Notes: a model not told the origin generated them from the letters alone. DNA of 64,000 nt from Ananas comosus (GCF_001540865.1 NC_033635.1:9301388-9365387), one strand, 5' to 3'; shown: positions 21,599 through 34,731, counted from the stretch's first letter. Translations and numbers: made by a program.

Positions 21599-24500
21599 AT
21601 GGCTTCTCCCAAGCTCCGGCCCCTCATCTCCTCTCTCCTCCGTCCTCGCCGCAACCCTATCTCTTCCTCCTCCTCCATCTCCATCCTGCTCTTCTCCACC
21701 TCCGCCGCCGCCGCCGCCGCCGATGGCCCCGCGGCGGCGGCGGCGGAGCACCCGTGGCCGGAGTGGGAGCGCTTCCTCGAGAAGCTGCGGAGCAAGGGCT
21801 ACTTCAACGACAGGCCCGGCCCCGCCGCCGCCGCCGCCGCCGCCGCCGCTGCGGAGGCTTCGGCGGAGATGAATCGGGCGAAGAACGCGTGCCTCAAGTT
21901 CGCGCGCGAGCGATTCGACATCCTCGGGTTCGTCTCTCTCCTCAAATTTCCCTTTCCTAGTCGCAATTTATGCATTGGGTTTGTTTGTTTGGATCATCAC
22001 TAGTTGCAAGATGTTTTGAAAGTCGAATCTAGGTTAGATTACATACTAGTTCCTATACTATTATTAGTGTTTCACTTTGGTTACGAAGCTTTTGATTCGT
22101 TGCATTAGTGAGCTCGAATTTTCGAAAATTTTTGGATCTTACTCCCAGCATCAGCTTTCTTAGCTCCGAGAGACGGAAATCTAACATTCCATGCCATGTC
22201 ACTGTTCCTGAGCCTGTTGAGTATCTCCGCGGGACAAAAGTCTCATTTACTTGTGTAATTTAAGGGTCTATTGAGCGGAGAACTCTTTGAATGACAGTTT
22301 GCAGGATATGCATGATAATCTGTTCCAATAATAACACTTGTGCTTAGCCCCCGATTGGCCTAGTTTCGGAATAGAAGCAGCAGTCATACCTTTGGCTAAG
22401 AAAAGGTTTGGAGCTTTTGATGTGACGAGAAGCTGTAACGAGTTTCTGGACCCAAAATTTAGAATCTCCAAATTGAATCTTCTGATTTTGTCATGATAGA
22501 AAGCTAGCAGAAGGTTTTTTTTTTGAAAGAAGATGTAGTGCTTTGTTAAGCAGCTCAATTAAATAGCAAGCCTTCCAAACCTGCTTTTATTGAATTTGAC
22601 TCCGCCACAAAATTTGACGGTGTAATTGTGGCAACCAACGGAGGTTTTTGAATTCTATTCGTCAATATCTATAGGACTTTTTAACAAATTTTCCTAACTT
22701 AAAAGAACGAAAACAACAAGAATGGGAATCTTTTAGAAGTCTTAAACGATTAGGAGGACCTGCCAATTTGGAGACATATGGCACCCACCATATCACGACC
22801 ATATGAAAGAGAGATACGTTATGTGGGTTTTGATTTAACATATAACATGGATATCATTTGCCTAAACCTTCTTGAAGGGTTTCCAGTAAACAATATGTGA
22901 AAGGACTGTTATCGTCAATCTCTTCTGCTCCAAAATTCTACCATTTCTCGGAACTAATCATGATTTCTCATCCTCTGCATTGCGTTTTGTCAGTCATGTT
23001 GTATTTAAGTGCCTCTATGTTGCAGCTCTTTGCCCAAACATGATATTCAAGCTGTTGTTGAGTGTGGATGTCCCAATCTCTTTCCGAAAGTCGTCAATTC
23101 GGCAAAGCGGTTGAGATCACTTCTTAAGCTTGACGAAGGAGATGTAAGTTGAACTCCACTGTACTTTTAGTTTGAGAAAAATAGGGGGGAAAAACCCTAA
23201 AATATTAGTGTTAAATTGCACTGGAGTACCCCTTTAATCTTTCGCTGTTGCAATCTTATTGTTTTAATATAATGCCCCTGTTAAATAGGATTGAAATGCC
23301 CTTTATTGCCATACAATTCAAAAGTTTCTTATTTGGCAGTTAGATTGTGATTATGATATTTTCTCCAATCTGATGTACTAATTTAACCTAAAGGGTAAAT
23401 TTGCAATGAAACAAAAAGGTTAGAGACCCAGCTGGAACAATTGAAAGTTTGGGGACCAAACTGTAATATGAATAAATTTTGAGGACTCCTGTTCAATTTA
23501 CTCAAAAAATTCAGATTTAGGACGATCTTGATGTTATAACTGTAAGCAGGAGGTAAAAGAATATTTCCTTTTTTCAATGTTCAATCAGATGTTTAATTAT
23601 GATAACTAAATGCACACTCCTGTACTTAAAGGTTTGTAGTTCTTGCGATCTACGTGGATCTTGTGATAAAGCTTATGTCATTCCAAAGGAAGATGAAGGA
23701 GCTCGCACTGTGGACGTAGTGCGTATTTTGATGAGTTATGCAGTAAATGCAGCCGGTCCCCCAGAAGGAGAAGAGTCCATCAAAGAGAATGTTCAAGAAT
23801 CTGTAAGAAAGCTACTGTCGGAGATTATTTTACTCAGTGACACAACCATTGATCCATCCCTTCCAAAACCAATATTAGATCCTCCCAGTCAAAAGGCACC
23901 GTCTCAGAGGATCAGCAAGCAGGATGATCAATCATCTGGTATTGAAATGAAGAAAGGCGATTGGTTATGCCCCAGGTAAGTTCTTTTCCTAGTTAATTTT
24001 TTTTTTTCTGACAATATTGCTGCTAATTGTAGTTTGATTAACAAATTATGCAAGTTGTAGTTTGTTTCCTTCACACCCAGAATAACCTGCTTCCACTTCA
24101 CCACTGTGTGGTTCAAAGTGTGATGTATTGTTTGAGTCCTTCTACATGTCTTTCGATGATTGTGACTTCCAATTTCATCTTGTTGGGAGTTGCGGCTAAC
24201 AAAACACTTTGGTTTTGGTATGAGCTCAAGATTGACATAGTGTTTGTTCTAAAGGTTTCAGCAAGTGCCAAGTGATAACTTTTCTCTTAAATTTTAGAGG
24301 CTTTTCTCTATGCGTATAAACAAGGTTATTCATAGAAATTTTTCTTCTTCACCGATATACTTTGTTGTCTGTGCTATCATTTCTGAATTATAAATAAGGG
24401 CTTAGAGTAGGGGCAAAAACAGTCAAATATGCTTGGATATTTGACAAAATCATATTCTCATCTATATTTAGTACACGGATGCGAACTCGGATACGAATAT

Positions 24501-27500
24501 CAAATGGATGTTGAATTTCATAATTATATTTGCTCAAAATGAATTTGAATAGAATTTGGACTTGGGATGCATACGAAAATGAATCAAATTCAAGTTTTAA
24601 AATATCTACAATCCATACTTCTATACCATATATGAAAGGGCACCCAGTGGGTGCCACGTGGTGCCCTCTCGGTGCCCTTCCATTTTTTTTCCCCTTTTTT
24701 ACATTCCATTTTATTTTATTTTTTTTAATATTTTATTTTAATCATTTATATTTAATAATAATTTTTTAAAATTAATAAGATAGTGAGGGTGGCCTTCCAT
24801 TTTTCTCATTTTTCTTTCATTTTATTTTATTTTCTTTTTATATATTTATTTATTTTAGTCAATTAAAATAAATGATACTATTTTTAATCTATACCTATAT
24901 ATGAAAGGAGATCCAGAGGATCTTCCATGTGATGCCATGTGGGTCTCCCTCCGGCTCTCCCATGGGATTGGTACAATATATGGGTATCCCTCTACTATTA
25001 AGATATTGCAACTTGGTCCTTATACTTTTTGTTCCAACAATTTTCTTACTACTCGCTGAGAGTAAAGCATTTGGATAGTCCATGCATTATTCAGATATTA
25101 CGAATTAAGTCTTATTTTGTATTTAAAAATTTCTCTCTAAATATTCGCATATGCTAGTACTTTATTTTATGAATGTTAAAAAACTCTTCCCTAAAAAGTA
25201 TTATTTTGACACTTAATAGTTTTGTCTTTATTTTACCATCAAACATTGCAAGATGGTACCTAAACAATTTAGTAAGCTTTGATATCTTTCTACACTTTAG
25301 TCCTAAATATTTAATTTTTACTGTAAAATAGTCTATCTATAACATTTTATGAAAAGGCGCCGTGACGATGCCACGTAGTTCCCTCCAAACAACCTTCTTT
25401 TTTTTATATATTTTATATTATTAGTTAAATTTAATAATACTACTTTTTTTTGTTAATATGATTGAGTATAATATCAAACCAATAAATTCGATACGAATAA
25501 TTGATAATTGATTTGAGGTGTCAACTTAGTAGTCAATAGGCAAGGTATATTAATATTAATAAAACATTATTATAAGATATACCATATATATGTCAGATTG
25601 TTATTAATACGTCTAGATGTAGAGTAGTAATTTATAAGTATAAAGTATATATTTATAGAGGCTGCAAGTCATTTGTTATGAAATATAAAAAATATTTAGG
25701 TGTAAATCAAATAGTGTTCTTTTATTTTTTTTTTATATTTTATATTATTTAATTAAATTTGATAATGAGATAGGAGATGTATCAACTCAATCAATTTGAA
25801 GTCATAATTGACAGCTGATTTAAGTGGTAACTCGACATTTAATAGGCAACCATCTCTTATCTCTTTAGTCTTTGTATTAATTATTGCAAGAAAATAAGTC
25901 ATATTTGCTAACTTTTCACTATATCTTATAAATGTCAGATATGAGACATTTCAATAATCATTTATTATTTAGTTTTTTAACTAATGTAAGAACAGAATTC
26001 ATATTTGTCAAATTTTTCGTTACTACTCAGATGTCAGAGGTGATAATAAAAAACTATATCTCATTAATATAAGATAACAAAATATTTTTTTCATTTATGA
26101 AATTTGGCATATATCAAATTAATATATCCGATGTGATAATTGATGGTCGATTTGAGGTGACAACTCTGTAATTAATAGGTATAGTGCAGCATGCCTATGT
26201 CAAAGTGTTATTAATACTTACTAGATGTGAGTTGATAATTTATAAGTGTAAAGTAGCTCACATCTATATAGTATATAGTGATTCATTTATTATAAAGATT
26301 AGAAATAATTCAGTATGAGTCAATAAGAACAGTAATTACCAAACTCAATCCAATTGTATGGCATATGAAATCGGATCAGACTATTTGATCACTTTTAGAC
26401 TCATTCTTCTTCCATTTAGATCATGCTCTAATTTAAGCATATAAATTTGTGAAAATTACTAAAACACTAACAAAATGTAATTAGCGAACTATCAATGTAT
26501 GTACGGAAAGATTTGGATTATGCATTATGTATAAAAATCAACTCATAATTTTAGAAAACATACAATAAATATATACATATGTTATATTATTTTAAAGAAC
26601 AAAATAAAATTTTGACACTCAAAGATTTAATTATCTTCACATGTAAAAAATAAAAATTTCTTTAACATAATTTCATGTGTAAGTATAGAAGTTTGAAAAC
26701 TTAAATCTATATATTGGAAATATGATCATGGTTTATGAAATTAACAGCAGACAAAATTTTGAACTCCACAAATACCAATCACAAGTCCTATATAAACATA
26801 TTGTATACCATATAAAAAATATTAATAGACTGTCACACCCCGGGCTTGAGTGAAAGTACCTCCAGTAGCATGCCCAGATCCACCATGTGCACAGGGCTCC
26901 CCCACACATACAAAGCGACAAGTAACAATAATCAACTTATACAGACAAACTAGAGTTTCATACGATCTGGAGTATCAAAGTATAATACTACTATTCTATT
27001 ACAACCATGTTCCAAACAAACTATTACAAGTTTGAACGACATATTACAACTTTTCCAAAATATTGAGATTCTACATAGGGTTCCACCTCTAAATAACACC
27101 AAAATGAAGGGTGGGAAGCTAGCTACGACCCGATACCCTTGCTACGATCACCCGCAAAGGAGGAAGGGAACTCTGAAAAAAAAAGCAACAATGGGGCGTA
27201 AGAACTATATAAAATAGTTTTTAGTGGGTACAATAGCTGTAAGAAGTGCTCTACCTACTAGGTCAACTAGAGGTATAATAATGAGATAAGAGTTTATAGA
27301 TGTGGAATAAGAAATGCTCATGACCAGGAAAGTCTACTATAATGCCTCTACCATATATGTCAATCATCATCTCCATATACATCAATTTATATGATTATAA
27401 GTTGACTACTCATTAACCAATTATCTTGACAAATACGAGGTCCTTTCAAGCTTGGCCCTTGCCTAGTGGGAGGTTGAACAATCATACATGAACTCACATT

Positions 27501-29753
27501 GGTACTCAACAGTTAGAGCGAGGCGAACAATTGCATCCTCGCTAGGCTAATACCTGTGGAGAGTCACGGTTTGTAGAGAGCGACCCTCACAAGCTAAAGT
27601 ACTCATTGAGCTTATTTTGGCTATTGCAAGCTATAATTATGTAACCCCACTTACAATGCCACAATCGAAACATATAAGGATCTAGGTACATTGGCATTTT
27701 GTTGAACACTTAGTGTGCGTTTTCATGATTCAAGTTCTACATGTCATATTATATGTAATTGCAATTACACTATCATAGCATGTTCTCTAAGTATGTTTCA
27801 TCACAAAGAATAAATAAACAACTACAAAGCATGCAAGTATGTATCTTTCATCATGTTTAACCTTGGAAAGTAGGATTTTCTACTTATGTCCATAAGCCAT
27901 TAAATAATAGAAATTGAACTAGAATTTCTCGTGTAGCATAGAGTAGAAAAACAACTATAAATAAGAGGGAGAAGGTATTGAAAGAGAGAATCCATTTTGG
28001 AGACTTAAACCCACCGGTTCCAAGGAGAATCTTCACAAACTTGAGCAAAGTTGTTGAGTCTATCAATTAACCCTACAAGAGGGTTTCTAATCTATCAATT
28101 TCATCTAGAAGTCTTCAAAATGAAAACCCCTAATTTAAATCCTTAAATTTCACATTTTACAAAATTTTCTAAAAACTTCCAAGATCACACTATTTAAACT
28201 GTAAACGAACATGAACTCACCTCTTCCAAACACTATCTCTTGCGTATAGGTGAGTACCGGTACTCCCCCACTTAGTATCTGTACACCTCCGAAGTTCCAC
28301 AAAACCCGAGAGTTTCTACAGCAAAAATAACTCAGGGAGTATCAATACTCCACCTCAGATATCAGTAGACACGGCAATTATTACCGGTACTCAATCGGAG
28401 TTTCGCAGAACCCGAACGTTCTCCCACTGGAACTTCTATTGAGTACCGGTAATCCTAAACTTCAGTACTGGTAATGAAGTGGGAAAGTGGCCAATTTGTA
28501 GGTTGATTCTGAAAACTTCAGTACTGGATAGGTTGAGTTTCACAGCACCCGAACGTTCTCCTGCTGGAACTTCTATTGAGTACTGGTAACCCTAAACTTG
28601 AGTACGGGTACTGAAGTGGGAAAGTGACCAATCTGTAGGATGATTCTGAAATGGTGCTACAAGCTATTTTACACTGAATCATAGCAATTTGCCAAGTTTA
28701 GAATACTACATTGACTATATTTAATATCTTTTTTTAGAACAAAAGTTTCATTAATCTTTCATCTATATATATTTTTGATTTTATTATATTAATACAGTTG
28801 TATTCCGCAGCGTAGAGCTACATACATGATCAGCTTCTTTGATTGATTAGAGTCTTTATTTTAAAGGCCAAAAATTGGGATTTAAAATGTCTTTATAGTT
28901 TTACTATTCTTTTTTCTGAGTGTCAGCGTATAAGATTAAAACCAAAGCTGAATGCAATTATCCAAATCCACATCCAAAGAAAAATGAATTCGAATTCGAA
29001 TCCGAAATTTCTTTATTGTGATTAACGGATTTGAATCCAAATCCGACCGAATAGGCTTTGGCATCTGAATCTGGCAATGACCAAATTCAGTTTCAGACTC
29101 GATCGGATAATATCCTAGCCATTTTCACCCCTAGCTTAAAGGCTTCATAATTATTTAGCGATATAGTTTGTTGTTGTTTTTCCCTTCTGTTTTGTCCAAC
29201 TAACTTTTGTTTCAAAGCCAAGTTTCTATTCTTTGGAACTATCCATGCACCGAACTATGTTGGCTGTCCTTCTGTTTTGTCCAACTAACTTTTGTTTCAA
29301 AGCCAAGTTTCTATTCTTTGGAACTATCCATGCGCCGAACTATGTTGGCTGTTTACTTCTTTTCTACTTGAATACCAAAACATAGCCATGTAATTTCATT
29401 TAGCTGATGTTCTTCAGTTTTTTAGTTACATAAAAATAAAAGGAATTATAATCTTAAAGATGTAATGCATTTTGGTTGTTGCAGTTGCAATTTCTTAAAT
29501 TTTGCCCGAAATTTGCGGTGCCTGGAATGCAAAAAAGCAGGACCAAGGAAAGAAGAACGGATCATCGAAATGAAGTTGGGGGACTGGACTTGCCCAAAGT
29601 AGACCCTCTCTCTCTCTATCTCTCTCAAGTTTTCTCTGTACTAGTGATTCAGCATACAATTGGTAAATAGTGTAATCAAATATTCGCTTCTAAAACTGAA
29701 ACTCATTAATAATGTTTCATCTCTGCGATCTTTTTTCTAAATTAAAGTGTTAT

Positions 29754-29803
<50 letters not shown>

Positions 29804-30251
29804 GTGTGCGCGCGCGCGTACAAAAGCACTTTCAAGGGCCAGACCACACTCATCTGTTTGCGTGTTATCTACAGATGTGAATTTATGAACTTCGCCCGCA
29901 AAAAGCAGTGCCATCGATGTGAGGAGCGTCGGCCAAAAAGGCAGTTGATCCCCGGAGACTGGGAATGCCCCTCGTTAGTCTTCTAATCCCCCCTCATTTT
30001 TATTTTCTTGTGTCGTTTAGAAGTAAAACCTACCATTTAGTTACTCACTGAACATGACCGTCTTGTTCAGGTGCGATTTTGTGAACTTCAGGAGAAACAA
30101 GGTTTGTATTAAGTGCAACTGCGCTCGTCCCGAAGCCGAAGAAGGGGGAACTCAGTTTGAAGACTACGTATTGAGGAGGCCGTTGACGTCTGCGAAGAAC
30201 AACACTTCTAAGTTTGGAGACGATGAGTGTGAAGTCGAGGGAAGAAGATGA
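21599..30251 (+). CDS. Organelle RanBP2-type zinc-finger protein, VAR3/OZ family, six exons
   Basis: Probable organelle RNA-editing or RNA-processing cofactor of the plant VAR3/OZ family. Exons: 21599-21927, 23026-23143, 23632-23975, 29485-29598, 29875-29973, 30071-30251 (1185 bp, 394 aa; frame closes exactly). The N-terminus (MASPKLRPLISSLLRPRRNP, then Ser/Ala-rich) looks like a mitochondrial or plastid transit peptide. Two poly-Ala tracts follow, coded by GCC/GCG repeats. A family-typical Cys cluster CSSCDLRGSC is at 151-160. Three RanBP2 fingers (W-x-C-x2-C-x3-N-x6-C-x2-C) have Cys262/265/276/279, 300/303/314/317 and 333/336/347/350, with Asn269, Asn307 and Asn340. Each finger is split by a phase-2 intron right after its GDWxCP motif. 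The acidic/basic C-terminal tail has no known domain. It is shorter than Arabidopsis VAR3, so it is probably a different OZ member; target organelle unknown. Intron 3 (23976-29484) holds nested transposons. Confidence 0.92.
23385..23530. repeat. MITE fragment in intron 2 of the zinc-finger gene
   Basis: AAAGGGTAAATTTGCAATGA resembles the outer end of the 1680-type element. No complete partner arm is evident. Confidence 0.3.
24620..25400 (+). mobile_element. Series of Helitron-like 5' ends
   Basis: Three starts of the form TCTAT(A)C...ATATGAAAGG followed by a short GC-rich hairpin occur at 24620, 24888 and about 25332 (for example GGGCACCCAGTGGGTGCC). They resemble plant non-autonomous Helitron 5' termini (TC start). 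No CTRR 3' end with hairpin was found downstream, so lengths are undefined. Confidence 0.4.
25401..26825. repeat. AT-rich intronic repeat region
   Basis: A unit containing AATTGATAATTGATTTGAGG plus a TCAATAGGCA tail recurs around 25490-25560, 25790-25860 and 26120-26190. It is probably the body of the Helitron-like material. No coding signal. Confidence 0.4.
26831..28710 (-). mobile_element. Solo LTR (about 1.9 kb) in intron 3
   Basis: Starts TGTCACACCCCGGGC and ends GAATACTACA; its last 30 bp align with the end of the LTR at 53753-56505. Flanking 5-mers are TAGAC (26826-26830) and TTGAC (28711-28715), a target duplication with one mismatch. It carries several TACCGGTA-type palindromes at 28250-28610. 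No gag/pol is present, consistent with a solo LTR. Orientation is assigned arbitrarily because no internal region remains. Confidence 0.7.
29183..29352. repeat. 85-bp tandem duplication in intron 3
   Basis: CCTTCTGTTTTGTCCAACTA starts at 29183 and 29268. The copies are almost identical, with one visible A/G difference in CATGC(A/G)CCG. Confidence 0.85.
29753..29801. repeat. CT microsatellite in intron 4 of the zinc-finger gene
   Basis: About 22 CT units followed by a short GTGTGCGCGCGCG run. It lies within 75-125 bp of the exon 5 acceptor and may act as an extended polypyrimidine tract. Confidence 0.85.
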
Positions 30252-30640
30252 CGATATCTTATCGCTTGAATAAGGAGATGGTGGCGGCGCGCGTTTGCAG
30301 CGGGCAACGGGGCAACACCCGCCGAGAGGCTGTCGACGTCTTGCGAGATAATGAAACAACCCATCATGAGAAGTTGCTAGAGATCTTACACAGTTGAAAA
30401 TGCATTAAATCTTTTGAAGGTAATTTCACAAATTTGTTTGCCTGTGATTTTGGTTTCGGCGTCTGTAAAATTTACAAACTATGTATGTCAGTTTCATAAC
30501 TGTATGAATACTTTTGTACTCTTAAATGCAACCAGTAAATTTATATATGATCAATATTTTGATTTGCAAAAGAATATAAGGAGATTTTGTATTGCTCCAT
30601 AAAGTCTTCCAATTTTGAGTGCAAGTCTCTCAAATGTTTG
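30252..30640 (+). other. Probable 3' untranslated region of the zinc-finger gene
   Basis: Follows the stop codon and contains AT-rich candidate polyadenylation sequence. The end cannot be fixed. Confidence 0.35.
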
Positions 30641-31590
30641 TTATTTATTTGCATGATCTTGATGCATCGAAAAAATCTTTTAGCCAGTGTTTCGTTCGGA
30701 AACAAGTAGGGAGAATAACAACGGGGAGAATAAGTCCTTGTTTTTCCCTTTGTTTCCAAATTTAAATTTTCGTATCCGAGAATAATTGTTTTTTGATCTC
30801 TGGAATAAGTTTGTATAATTCGGAATTGTTGTTTTACCTTTTTTCGTAGAACAAGATTGTTTTCAAGTAAGAACAAAGTTAATTAGAGTCCAAATTTAAT
30901 TTTAATTATGGTATTAAATTATTAATTAATATATTTAAATCATTATCCATTGTTTAAATAATAAAGTAATTAACAAATTTATTAGTTATAATTAAATAGC
31001 TAATTAATTATTAATAATTTAATGTGTTTATCTATAAATTAATATTATATTGATTAACCATTAATATTTAAACTTTTAATATTTTACAGAAATAATCTTT
31101 CTTAAGTGTTTAAAAAAAATTTTAAATTTTGTCCAAATAAATTTTGAACTTCAAACTTCAGTCCAAATATTTTTTAAATTTTTTTTACTTTTATAAAATT
31201 TTTAAAAAGTTTTATAAATTTAATTTTGTAAGCATAATACCCACTAAGATTTAGAGTTTTTTTAAAAAGGAATATTTTGATATTTGTAAGTCTAAAAATT
31301 AAAAAAGTTTACATCACTGATTTTTTTTTTAAAAAAAACCATTAAAAAAATTATTGGGTTTGGCTCGTCCTGTCGCCTTAGGGCTGTGCTAAGCACGGAG
31401 ATCTGAAAACTTGGCCCAGCGCATCTCAACCCTAATTTGTAGACCAGTCGCGCCGGCTCCAAGTCCGTTTCGGCCCGAGTAATGCGGGCCATGCTGGCCC
31501 GTTTTGGCCCGGCATGACCCATAACCTACACTACACCCCATATATGGATGTGTGCATTTTTCACCCCTTGCAATCAAGGATTTCCAAAAA
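30641..31590. other. AT-rich intergenic sequence with a GC-rich island
   Basis: 30880-31330 is nearly pure A/T. 31355-31520 is GC-rich with repeated GGCCC motifs (GGGCCATGCTGGCCCGTTTT) and resembles the end of a degraded transposon rather than an exon: no frame is sustained. Confidence 0.35.
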
Positions 31591-31599
31591 GCCTTTAAA

Positions 31600-32110
31600 T
31601 TTTTAGTATTAAATAAAAAGGTTACTTTCATACAGCCCCTCGTAAACATATCGAATAGCAAACATATCCCTACAAAGTTCAACTTTTCATATTTGTCCCT
31701 ACAAAAGTCGAGTGATATTCATATTTTTTCCTTTGGTTTGTTATCGTTATACCACTGTTTATTTTTTAATAGAAAATAAGTGAAATGACATTTTTGTCAT
31801 TGCAAATATGTCTTTTCAAAAACCTCAACTGTTAGAATTATATAGAAATATCCTCCCAAAAATTGTCGGCGATTATCTTCTTCCTTCCTAGCATCACAAA
31901 TAATATAAGAGTAAAGAAGTCATTTTATCTTATTCACTAACGAGGATTAGGTCTTTTACCTTGGTTGACTATATTTTTCTAACAGTGGGAGTATATCTGA
32001 AAATATTAGGACTTTTGTATGAATAAATATGAAAAGTTGAACTTCGTAGGAATATATTTATTATTCAATATGTTTTATATGGAGTTGCACGCAATTATCT
32101 CAAGATAAAA
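31600..32110. mobile_element. Foldback MITE
   Basis: CCCTACAAAGTTCAACTTTTCATATTTGTC (left arm, about 31669) is mirrored near 32010-32060 (TATGAAAAGTTGAACTTCGT). Same family as 3185-3597. Confidence 0.55.
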
Positions 32111-32519
32111 AATTATTGTGACAAGTGGGGTGATTCTAGCCCATCAAAAGTTGGGGTGTAATATTTACACCTAGGGGATGATTCTATAGGTAGCATTGCT
32201 CTTCTGTATATAACTCAAAGTGGAATTCACCATTGACTTTCAAAATGGTGTTTACAATAGTTATATAACAACGTAGTAGTTCGGTATTCAATAGAAAAAG
32301 AATCTTAGCTCAAATATTGATAATTTGCGCTAAGCATTTTAAGCTAGTGGTTTTAACAGAACTTATAGCTAAAAACAATTAGCTGGATTGTTGTATCTGA
32401 GCAATTACTGGGCCTAAAGTGTGAGAATTAAGTGTTATTTAGCTTTAGCATAATAAATTGCTAATGTAAGTAGGTCTGATTGTGACAAGTTAGATACCTT
32501 TGAATTATAAGTTCTAATT

Positions 32520-32905
32520 CCTTTTGGTCTTTGTCAATATTAGGGACAAATGCATGATACTCATTTCCAACTCGAGTTTCTATGTTCCAACTCCAAATGT
32601 TCTTTGTCAATATTTGGGACAAATGTATGATAGTCATAGTTTTTTGACTTTTAAGTGATTTAATCTTTTGTTGAACAAATCAATATTTATGTGGGGGATC
32701 CAAGATTTTGACTTAAGTGATTTGTTTTAATTTCTAGGAATTCAGTAGCTCTTTGTCAATATAATGGCCAAATGCATAGGAGTCATAGATTTTTGACTTA
32801 GTGATTTAATCTTTTCACAAAGAAATTAATCAATCTTTGTGTGGGAGTCATAGTTTTTGACTTATTAGTGAGATGACCCTTTAATTTTTCTGACAAACAA
32901 ATTAA
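32520..32905. repeat. Degenerate tandem repeat, unit about 100 bp
   Basis: CTTTGTCAATATTNGGGACA, then ATGATAGTCATAGTTTTTGACTT, recurs about three to four times between 32528 and 32890, with divergence. Confidence 0.5.
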
Positions 32906-34440
32906 TCTTTATATATATAGGGTTTCATTGATGACTTTGTAATTTGATCTTTTAATTTTTTCTGTTAATTAAATCAGTCCATGAATTTTACTTTTTTTTT
33001 CTTTTTTTTGTATTGTCACCTCTTAGTTTAGTTCTCTTCACTCCACTATTTCAAACTTTATACAATGAGAAAAATTCTCATTTAAATAACCATTAATTTT
33101 AAAGCAAAAAAAAATCATGTTTAATTAATTTTTATTGCTCTATTAGAATTTCATAGATTATAAATCCAACAACTTGGTAAGAATAGAACTAAGAAAAAGA
33201 GTCTTCGGTTTAGAAAGAAATAGATTAGTAAATCAAAATAATCGAAGTGTATTATCACTAAATGGATTTGGCTGACACATTCCTTATTAGGTTTTAACTT
33301 TCGAATACAGTAGTTGGTCGATATCCTTCTTATCGTATTTTAAATCTTGAGTTTGAATTTTGTTATATACTGAAAAAATGTGTCTGCGCGGCCTACAAAC
33401 ATCAATTTATCATAAAGGTTCAAAAAAGAAAAGAAAAAAAAAAAAAACAACATGCATTCCAAATTGAGGACATTAATGAGGCGTAAAGAGATCAGGTTGG
33501 ACTTTTATTCTAAACTTCCTCATGCAACTAACCACACCCACATCAAGTAAAGAATATAAGCACAATAAAAAAAAGGAGAAAAAGGGGGCATAAAATTAAG
33601 AAAGAATAAAGCAAGATGTGTAGGCACATAGAATAAAATAATGCTCCCCTTTAGTTCAAGCATAACTGCATAAGATATTGAGTAATATGTTGATTTTCTC
33701 ACTAAAATGTTCTAATCATAATCTCTCTCCCTAATCTTGTAGGTTATGAGGATTTTAACCCTCTTATCCTTTTTCTTGAAAAATAATGTAATCGATTTTG
33801 AAGGTTATTCGGAACTAGCATTTGCTATATGAATTTTTTTTTCTTTTCAAAAAATTGCCAATTGTACACTCTATTACTATGGTGTATATTATACATTCCA
33901 CCCTTAGATGTCGGGTTTAGCGAGAATTGGTGAAATAGTTATAATCGGATAATAGAAAAGTGAATAATAAACACTATTTATATACTATTAATGGTACCAT
34001 TATTCAACTCTCTCTCTCTCTCTCTCTCCCTCTCTCTCTATATATAATGAATATTTATTGTTAAAATTATCAATTTTTACGCCTATTGATCATAAAGTAT
34101 ATGATGTCAAAAATCATAAAATTTCGTTTATACAACGTTTAAATACTCTAAATATATTTAACAATATAGATAATTGACTGTCAACGAAAATAACTTATGA
34201 GTATAGAGACGATCGTACTAATAATAATATAGTAGCCGGATCTCTCTCTTATGTTAGCACAACTTGGGCCTTTCTTTTTGTACTCTTGAATGACGAGAGT
34301 TCCTATGTATACATAAAAAAGTGACCGAATATAATATTCTGAGTCCAAATATATAAATATTAAATAAATTAAAAAAATATCAAAAGAGATATTTAAAAAT
34401 CAAAATAGGACCTCAGATAAAAAATAATATGGTCAAAAAT
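32906..34440. other. AT-rich intergenic sequence
   Basis: No gene found. A CT microsatellite lies at 34006-34040, followed by a fragment of the CGGAGGCCTCCG-type MITE to about 34240 (inverse TATAGAGACGATCGTACTA end). Confidence 0.35.
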
Positions 34441-34691
34441 TATATAACAACCAGAGGTCTCACCAAGTGGACGTTTGATCATAAAAGGGAGCTTATCATT
34501 CAATCCAAAGAGTTATACAAAGAAAAATTCTGCCAATAACAATTCCTACATTCAGAATTAAATCCTTTTAAAGACAAAGAACATAACATATGTTCCTCGA
34601 CGAAAAGGAACGCATCATCGAAAATCTCTCGGACCCCGCCGCATTATTTGCCAAAAAAGCAACTATATTAACAAAAGCAAACATAGAAACA

Positions 34692-34693
<2 letters not shown>

Positions 34694-34731
<38 letters not shown>
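34694..34731. repeat. CA microsatellite in the MGST3 3' region
   Basis: About 19 CA units end about 20 bp beyond the MGST3 stop codon, in what should be the 3' untranslated region. Confidence 0.9.

Larger units (their letters stand above)
24411..29137. mobile_element. MITE split by later insertions, in intron 3 of the zinc-finger gene
   Basis: The left arm from 24411 (TAGGGGCAAAAACAGTCAAA, then GGATACGAATATCAAATGG) is inverse-like to the right arm ending near 29137 (ATCCGAATTCG-type motifs, then TTTTCACCCCTAGCTT). The arms lie 4 kb apart, separated by Helitron-like ends and a solo LTR. They were probably one short element before those insertions. The arms are diverged, so this pairing is moderate evidence. 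Confidence 0.4.

Noticed and set aside
30045..30359. 104-codon antisense open frame
   Set aside because: Shadow of exon 6 of the zinc-finger gene.
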